From assembly GCA_022824925.1 (NCBI GenBank), contig JAJDYW010000013.1, positions 1-64,000 of the forward strand: 64,000 bases of DNA, read 5' to 3'. Within the stretch, counting starts at the first letter, position 1. Each line of letters begins with the position of its first letter. The position numbers and the translations under genes are program-made. The notes beneath the pieces were generated by a model. It was not told the origin of the DNA. It saw only the letters and a list, made by a program, of their open reading frames with translations, and searched no databases. Of this stretch, positions 59,012 through 64,000 are shown piece after piece. Source of the DNA: Dehalococcoidia bacterium. GTDB lineage: Bacteria; Chloroflexota; Dehalococcoidia; Tepidiformales; Tepidiformaceae.

Positions 59012-61663
59012 CTATCCGCCCGAGAGGGCGGCAACGGCGCGGCGGCGGCCCTCCTCGAGCGCGGCATCGATGCCGCCGGGGTCGCGGGCGCCGGCCTCGG
59101 CGAGGTCGGGCCGGCCACCACCACCGCCACCGGCGGCCTTCGCCACTTCACGCACGATGTTGCCGGCATGAACGCCGGCCTCGACAAGGTCGGGGGTCGC
59201 GGCGACCACGAAGGCGGGGCGGTCCTCGATGACGGCGGCGAGCACGAGGAGGCTGGGCGAGAGGCGGCGGCGGAGGTCGTCGGCCAGATCCTTGAGGGCC
59301 TCGCGGGAGGCGGCCTGGACACGGGCGACAACGAGGTGGGCATCGCCGACGCGCTCGGCGGAGGCTGCGAGATCCTCCCCCTGGCCGGCGGCCTGGGCGC
59401 GCTGCACGTCGGCGAGCTGGGCGCGAAGCCCGGCGAGCTCTTCCTGGAGGCCCTCGATGCGCGCCTCCAGGTCGGCGGGCGGGGTGGAGAGGCGCTCGGC
59501 GAGGCGCTGGAGGCGGGCGTGCTGGTCGAGGAGGAAGCGCTCGGCGGAGGCGCCCGAGAGCGCCTCGATGCGGCGCGTGCCGGCTGCCACGGCGGACTCG
59601 CGCAGGATGTGGACGAGGCCGAGTTCGCCTGTGTGCCCAACGTGCGTGCCACCGCACAGCTCGGCGCTGAACGGGCCAGCCTCGCCGCCGATCTCGACGA
59701 CGCGGACCTCGGCGCCGTACTTGTCACCGAAGAAGGCGAGGGCGCCGTCGGCGATGGCCTGCTGGTAGGTGGTCATGCGCCACTCGACGGGCCGGTTCTC
59801 GCGAATGACGCCGTTCACGAGGCTTTCGACCTCATCGAGGCTCTCGCGGGGAGCGCTCTCGAGGTGGGTGAAGTCGAAGCGGAGACGCTCGTCGGCCACG
59901 AGGGAGCCCTGCTGGCGGACGTGCTGGCCGAGAGTGCCCCGCAGGGCGGCGTGGAGGAGGTGCGTGGCAGTGTGGTTGCGAGTGACCCCGGCGCGCCAGG
60001 GGAGGTCGACCTCGGCGCGGAGGGAGTCGTCGACGCGCAGCTCGCCCTCCGTAACCTTGCCCGAGTGGACGATGGCGCCGCTGGCGGCCTGCGTGTCGCC
60101 GACGGCGAAGAGGCCGTTGGGGGCGCGCAGGAGGCCGCGGTCGCCGAGCTGGCCACCGCCTTCGGGGTAGAAGGGGGTGGAGTCGAGGATTACCTCGGCC
60201 TCGGCCCCCGCGGGGACGACCTCGGTCGGCTGGCCGTCGCGGAGGAGGGCGACGACGCGAGCGTCGCCATCGACGTGGCGCCAGCCGACGAAGGCGCTGT
60301 GGTCCCCGCCGATGGCGGCGAGGGCGGGGCGCTCTTCCCCGCCGAGGAGGGCGGCGGCCTCGCGGGCGCTGCGGCGCTGGGCTTCGAGGGCAGTCTCGAA
60401 GCCACCGGTGTCGACGGCGAAGTCGCGCGCGCCGGCAATCTCGCGGGTGAGCTCGATAGGCAGCCCGAAGGTGTCGTAGAGGGAGAAGGCCTCCTCGCCG
60501 GGGAGGGTGCGCCGGCCCGCCGTCTCGAGGCGGTCGAGGACGAGGTCCAGGCGCTGGGAGGCGGCGGTGAGGGTGCGGAGGAAGCGGTCCTCCTCGCCAC
60601 CGATGGCGCGGAGGATGAAGTCGCGCTCCTGCTCGAGGTGGGGGTAGGCGGGGGCGAGCTTGGCGATGGAGGCCTCGACGAGGCGGTTCAGGAAAGGCTC
60701 GTCGACGCCCTCGCGGCGGGCCAGGTAGACGGCGCGGCGGAGGATGCGGCGGAGCACGTAGCCGCGGCCCTCGTTGCTGGGCACGACGCCATCGCCGACG
60801 AGGAGGGTGGCGGCGCGGGCGTGCTCGGACATGGCGCGGACGGCGCGGCCCTCCGACTCGCCGGCGCGCCCGCCCAGGTAGTCGACCCCGACGATGGAAG
60901 CGGCTTCCTCGAGGATGGGGAGGAAGATGTCCGTCTCGAAGATGGAGCTCTTGCCCTGCTGGAGGGCAGCGACGCGCTCGAGGCCGCTGCCCGTGTCGAT
61001 GTTTTTCCTGGGAAGGTCGCTGAGGGAGCCATCCTCGTGGCGGAAGTTCTGCATGAGGACAAGGTTCCAGTACTCGAGGAACCGCTCGCCGGCGGCGGCG
61101 GGATTTGCGCCCTCCACGCCGCGCTCGGGGAAGTAGTCGTAGAAGATCTCGGTGTTGGGGCCGCAGGGGCCAACGGGGCCGCTGTACCAGTAGTTCTCGG
61201 ACTCGTCGTAGCGGTGGATGCGCTCGTGGGGGACGCCGGTCTCGCGCCAGGCGGCGTAGGCCTCGTCGTCGTCGTCGTGGATGCTGACGTGGATGCGCTC
61301 GGGGGGCAGCCCGTAGACGTTGGTGCTGAGGTCCCAGGCCCAGGCGATGGCCTCGGTCTTGAAGTAGTCGCCGAAGCTGAAGTTGCCGAGCATCTCGAAG
61401 GCGGTGCAGTGGGAGAAGTCGCCGACTTCCTCGATGTCGGTCACGCGGAAGGCTCGCTGGACGGTCGTGGCGCGGTGGACGGGGGGCTCGGCCTGGCCGG
61501 TGAAGTAGGGCTTGAACTGCTGCATCCCGGCGGTGGTGAAGAGGGTGGTGGGATCGCCCACGGGGACGAGGGGCCACGCGGGGAGCTGCGTGTGATCGCG
61601 CTCGGCGAAGAAGTCCACGAAGGCAGCGCGAATCTCGTCGGAACTGCGCGGGGGAGCAGGCAT
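59012..61663 (-). CDS. alaS: Alanyl-tRNA synthetase
   Basis: This 883-aa class II synthetase has the aminoacylation domain at about residues 8-440 (LVPVGDPTTLFTTAGMQQFKPYFTG, FGDYFKTEAIAWAWDL, GPCGPNTEIFYDY). An editing domain follows (RNHTATHLLHAALR near 575 and AELCGGTHVGHTGELG near 680, which bind zinc). The C-terminal coiled region and the DHHA1-like end close with [18 protein letters not shown]. Length and order match bacterial AlaRS. ATG at 61663; upstream sequence in frame is not conserved. It heads the long minus-strand housekeeping block. No T-box leader motif was seen. Confidence 0.97.
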   Translation of the reverse strand: MPAPPRSSDEIRAAFVDFFAERDHTQLPAWPLVPVGDPTTLFTTAGMQQFKPYFTGQAEPPVHRATTVQRAFRVTDIEEVGDFSHCTAFEMLGNFSFGDYFKTEAIAWAWDLSTNVYGLPPERIHVSIHDDDDEAYAAWRETGVPHERIHRYDESENYWYSGPVGPCGPNTEIFYDYFPERGVEGANPAAAGERFLEYWNLVLMQNFRHEDGSLSDLPRKNIDTGSGLERVAALQQGKSSIFETDIFLPILEEAASIVGVDYLGGRAGESEGRAVRAMSEHARAATLLVGDGVVPSNEGRGYVLRRILRRAVYLARREGVDEPFLNRLVEASIAKLAPAYPHLEQERDFILRAIGGEEDRFLRTLTAASQRLDLVLDRLETAGRRTLPGEEAFSLYDTFGLPIELTREIAGARDFAVDTGGFETALEAQRRSAREAAALLGGEERPALAAIGGDHSAFVGWRHVDGDARVVALLRDGQPTEVVPAGAEAEVILDSTPFYPEGGGQLGDRGLLRAPNGLFAVGDTQAASGAIVHSGKVTEGELRVDDSLRAEVDLPWRAGVTRNHTATHLLHAALRGTLGQHVRQQGSLVADERLRFDFTHLESAPRESLDEVESLVNGVIRENRPVEWRMTTYQQAIADGALAFFGDKYGAEVRVVEIGGEAGPFSAELCGGTHVGHTGELGLVHILRESAVAAGTRRIEALSGASAERFLLDQHARLQRLAERLSTPPADLEARIEGLQEELAGLRAQLADVQRAQAAGQGEDLAASAERVGDAHLVVARVQAASREALKDLADDLRRRLSPSLLVLAAVIEDRPAFVVAATPDLVEAGVHAGNIVREVAKAAGGGGGGRPDLAEAGARDPGGIDAALEEGRRRAVAALSGG

Positions 61664-61725
61664 GGCGCTATCGGATGCTACGAGCGCAACCCGCCGGGTG
61701 TCGAGCGAACGGGGCAGCGGGGTGC

Positions 61726-61755
61726 TTGACAAGCCCTTATGCGGCTCTCCAGCAT
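61726..61755 (+). promoter_or_regulatory. Candidate promoter TTGACA-N18-CAGCAT
   Basis: A perfect -35 TTGACA at 61726-61731 is followed after 18 nt by CAGCAT (weak -10). It lies in the 201-bp divergent gap between alaS and the GlmU-like gene and points to the latter, implying a leader of roughly 100 nt. The remainder of the gap holds nothing I recognise. Confidence 0.35.
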
Positions 61756-61864
61756 GGGCAGCGCACACCGCCACAACGCCCATGAGCGAAGATCCTGATC
61801 CCCACGAACGCAAGTCCCTTCCCCAAGCCGATCCCTTGAGGCGCGCTCCACGGCGGGTGCGGGC

Positions 61865-63082
61865 ATGCCCGAAGTGAGCGCGCGGCTGGGTGTCGCCGTG
61901 CTCGCGGGGGAGCAGCGGGAGCAGATGCGCTCGTCGCTGCCGCCGGCGCTTCATCCCGTAGCCGGCGTCCCCGCGGCGCAGTACGTAATCGATGCCGCGC
62001 GGCGGCTCGACCCGGCAACCGTGGTCGTGGTGGGCGACGAGCAGGGGCGGGCCCGCGACGCGCTCTCAGGCGCGGACACGTTCCTGGCGGGACCGCGAGA
62101 GCTGTTCCACTCCCTCGCGGAGTGCGAGGCGACCCTGTTCGTCTGGGGCGACACACCACTCCTGGACCCTTCCACCATGCTGGCCGTGGTGAAGCGGCGC
62201 GAGGAGACGCGGGCGAAGCGCGCCTACCTGACCAGCGGGGACGGGGACGACGTGGCCGTGTGCGTGGAGACCGCCTGGCTCGTGGAGCAGGATCCGCGCG
62301 GGGAGAGCTTCGCGGCGTGGCTGGTCGAGCGGGCACAGACGGACAGGAGCCCCGCGGCGACGGTGCCGGCTGGGGACGAGGCGAGCTTGCGGCTCGTGAG
62401 CCGCCAGGCGCTGGCGCTGGCGGAAGGGCTCGTACGGGAACGGATCGTCAACCGCCACCAGGAAGCAGGCGTGACCTTCCGCGACCCGTGGTCGGTCTAC
62501 GTGGACCGCGGCGTGCGGCTGGAGGGGAACGTGATGGTCGAGCCGAACTGCTACCTGTACGGGAGCACCTCGGTGGCGGCGGGCACGGTGATCGGACCGG
62601 GGACGACCCTGCGGAACGCGACGATCGGGCCGGACAGCCGGGTCGAGCACTCGGTGGTGGAGGACTCCTCGGTGGGGCGGGGGACAACGGTGGGGCCGTT
62701 CGCGCATGTTCGCGGCGGGGCGGTGATCGGGGACAGGTGCGAGATCCACAACTACGCGGAGGTCAAGAACTCGGTCGTGGGCGACGGCGTGAAAATGCAC
62801 CACTTCGGCTACCTCGGGGATGCGGACGTGGGCGAGGGGGCGAACATCGGGGCGGGGGCCGTGACGGTGAACTTCGACGGGCAGGACAAGCACCGCACGC
62901 ACATCGGCGTGCGGGCGTTCGTGGGCTGCGACACGATGCTGATCGCGCCGGTCTCGGTGGGCGACGGCGCCTTCACGGCTGCGGGGGCGGTGGTCACGCG
63001 GGAGGTGGCGCCGGGGACGCGGGTGGCGGGTGTGCCCGCGCGCGAGCTTCCGCCACCGGAAGCATCCGGGGGCGAGGCGTAG
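61865..63082 (+). CDS. GlmU-like protein with degenerate nucleotidyltransferase half
   Basis: This 405-aa protein aligns with GlmU end to end. The pyrophosphorylase loop is ruined: LAGEQREQMRSSLPPALHPVAGVP stands where GlmU has L-A-A-G-x-G-T-R-M-x-S-x-x-P-K-x-L-H-P. Both the Gly-rich loop and the key Lys are lost, and the N-terminal half is shorter (about 200 rather than 230 aa). The C-terminal left-handed beta-helix is well kept: GVTFRDPWSVYVD, KNSVVGDGVKMHHFGYLGDADVGEGANIGAGAVTVNFDGQDKHRTHIG, including the acetyltransferase His and Tyr-Leu-Gly-Asp region. It is probably an acyltransferase working with a separate UTP enzyme. No strong ribosome-binding site precedes ATG at 61865. Confidence 0.85.
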   Translation: MPEVSARLGVAVLAGEQREQMRSSLPPALHPVAGVPAAQYVIDAARRLDPATVVVVGDEQGRARDALSGADTFLAGPRELFHSLAECEATLFVWGDTPLLDPSTMLAVVKRREETRAKRAYLTSGDGDDVAVCVETAWLVEQDPRGESFAAWLVERAQTDRSPAATVPAGDEASLRLVSRQALALAEGLVRERIVNRHQEAGVTFRDPWSVYVDRGVRLEGNVMVEPNCYLYGSTSVAAGTVIGPGTTLRNATIGPDSRVEHSVVEDSSVGRGTTVGPFAHVRGGAVIGDRCEIHNYAEVKNSVVGDGVKMHHFGYLGDADVGEGANIGAGAVTVNFDGQDKHRTHIGVRAFVGCDTMLIAPVSVGDGAFTAAGAVVTREVAPGTRVAGVPARELPPPEASGGEA

Positions 63083-63084
63083 CG

Positions 63085-64000
63085 ATGCCGACGGGGGAGA
63101 TCGTGGCGATCGTGGTGATCGTGGCGGCGTCGGTGGTGCTGGCGCTAGTGGCGGGGGCGGAGACGGCGCTGGAACGCACGAACGTGGCCCGCATCCAGGC
63201 GCTCGCGCGCCAGGGGAACGCGGCGGCCCTGCGCATCGTGGGGACGGTGGAGCGGCCACTGGAGCCACTCGGGCCGCTGACGACGGCTCGCATCCTGGCG
63301 GCGGCGGGGGTGGTCTCGGCGTTCGCGTACATCGGGGCGGTGGAGCTGGGGGCGGCGGGCGCGGCCTGGATCGGCATCGGGGGTGGCGCCTGCGCGGCCC
63401 TCGTGCAGATGACGGTGGGCACGCTGGCGGCGCGGCGGCCGGAGTACTCGGTGCTGCAGCTTCACCAGGTGATCGTGGCGGCGCGCCAGGTGTTCGCGGC
63501 GCCCGCGTGGCTCCTGAGCGTGCCCGCACGGCTGATCGCGGCGCCGCTGCAGGGTGTGGGCCCCGGGTCCCAGAACGAGGACATCCTGGCCCTGCTGGAG
63601 CGGGAGGAAGCGACCGGGGGGGTGGAAGAGGAGGAGGAGCGGATGATCCGCGGGATCATCGGGCTGGAGGACAAAACGGCGCGCGAGGTGATGGTGCCCC
63701 GCATCGACATCGTGGCGACGGAGGTGAGCGCGAGCGTGACGGAGGCGGCGCAGCTCGCGACGGAGCGGGGCTTCAGCCGCATTCCCGCCTACGGGGAGAG
63801 CATCGACGACATCGCCGGGATCGCCTACGCGAAGGATCTGCTGGAAGCGCTGATCTCGGGGCGGCAGCCGTCGCTGCGGGAGCTGGTGCGGGAGGCGGTG
63901 TTCATCCCGGAGACGAAGCGGGCCGATCAGCTCCTGACGGAGATGCGCGGGAACCGCACCCACCTCGCCATCGTGGTGGACGAGTACGGGGGGACGGCGG
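63085..64000 (+). CDS. CNNM/CorC-type transporter (hemolysin family), partial
   Basis: The gene runs off the window end; 305 residues are visible. The N-terminal half has about three to four membrane spans of a DUF21/CNNM domain (IVAIVVIVAASVVLALVAGAETALERTNVARI start, residues 5-37). From about residue 185 comes the CBS pair: EEEERMIRGIIGLEDKTAREVMVPRIDIVATE, then GFSRIPAYGESIDDIAGIAYAKDLLEAL. LAIVVDEYGGTA at the very end is the typical CBS-2 signature. Members act in magnesium or cobalt handling. The gene starts 2 bp after the GlmU-like stop, so the two form an operon. Confidence 0.88.
   Translation, partial: MPTGEIVAIVVIVAASVVLALVAGAETALERTNVARIQALARQGNAAALRIVGTVERPLEPLGPLTTARILAAAGVVSAFAYIGAVELGAAGAAWIGIGGGACAALVQMTVGTLAARRPEYSVLQLHQVIVAARQVFAAPAWLLSVPARLIAAPLQGVGPGSQNEDILALLEREEATGGVEEEEERMIRGIIGLEDKTAREVMVPRIDIVATEVSASVTEAAQLATERGFSRIPAYGESIDDIAGIAYAKDLLEALISGRQPSLRELVREAVFIPETKRADQLLTEMRGNRTHLAIVVDEYGGTA

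Noticed and set aside
61664..61864. T-box riboswitch upstream of alaS
   Set aside because: No T-box antiterminator consensus or specifier stem is visible in this gap.

Overview
The window is about 64 kb of very GC-rich, gene-dense bacterial DNA. I count about 62 protein genes. Almost every gap is under 150 bp (the largest is about 200 bp), and I saw no rRNA, tRNA, CRISPR array or insertion sequence. Many neighbouring genes overlap by 1 or 4 bases (GTGA, ATGA, TTGA, TGATG, TAGTG), so translational coupling is the rule. GTG and TTG starts are common. The gene mix (LLM-type flavin oxidoreductases, paired CaiB/BaiF CoA-transferases, thiolase plus DUF35 pairs, a single-chain acyl-CoA carboxylase, an AroK-AroB fusion) fits an aerobic heterotrophic member of the Chloroflexota, perhaps near Dehalococcoidia/SAR202. 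This taxonomic guess is inference from gene content, not from a marker-gene tree.

Layout. 1-10.9 kb is accessory metabolism: an MFS exporter with a HAD dehalogenase, a flavin-nucleotide-type oxidase, a DUF4268 protein, a VOC protein, an alpha/beta hydrolase, an arylamine N-acetyltransferase, MOSC and phosphoesterase genes, and a thiolase-like/DUF35/small-monooxygenase set facing a FAD dehydrogenase. 10.9-14.1 kb is a compact operon of circularly permuted ATP-grasp, alpha-E (DUF403) and Anbu-type proteasome-like protein. 14.1-18.7 kb holds a single-chain biotin-dependent acyl-CoA carboxylase and a cyclase-family hydrolase. 18.7-22.1 kb is a tandem triplication of membrane-anchored gluzincin-like proteins, one of which has lost a zinc ligand. 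22.1-25.2 kb holds an LLM oxidoreductase divergent from an operon of a peroxiredoxin with an in-frame UGA at the peroxidatic position (candidate selenoprotein), a K+ channel and a NaChBac-type cation channel. 25.3-27.7 kb is a pair of CoA-transferases. 27.7-34.6 kb on the minus strand runs SRPBCC, ArsR, flavin halogenase-like protein, MOSC and a frameshifted kinase, then nadA under a perfect palindromic operator and a GPH-type transporter. 34.7-39.9 kb is mixed oxidoreductases and an alpha/beta-fold protein lacking its serine.

40.0-61.7 kb is a continuous minus-strand housekeeping block. In transcription order it reads alaS, baseplate-J-like protein, ruvX, mltG, aroE, small membrane protein, aroC, aroKB, tgt, topA, xerC, aroQ, M24 peptidase, efp, xseA, xseB, formyltransferase, zinc ribbon, VOC, DUF6159 protein and GNAT. 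It supplies most of the shikimate pathway together with DNA and translation functions. Divergent from alaS are a GlmU-like protein with a ruined nucleotidyltransferase half and a CNNM/CorC-type membrane protein cut by the window end.

The strongest unusual signal is the UGA-containing peroxiredoxin at 22977-23636. UGA replaces the peroxidatic Cys in a W-U-P-Y-C context, the reading frame stays conserved on both sides, and a 7-bp hairpin sits 24 nt downstream as expected for a bacterial SECIS.
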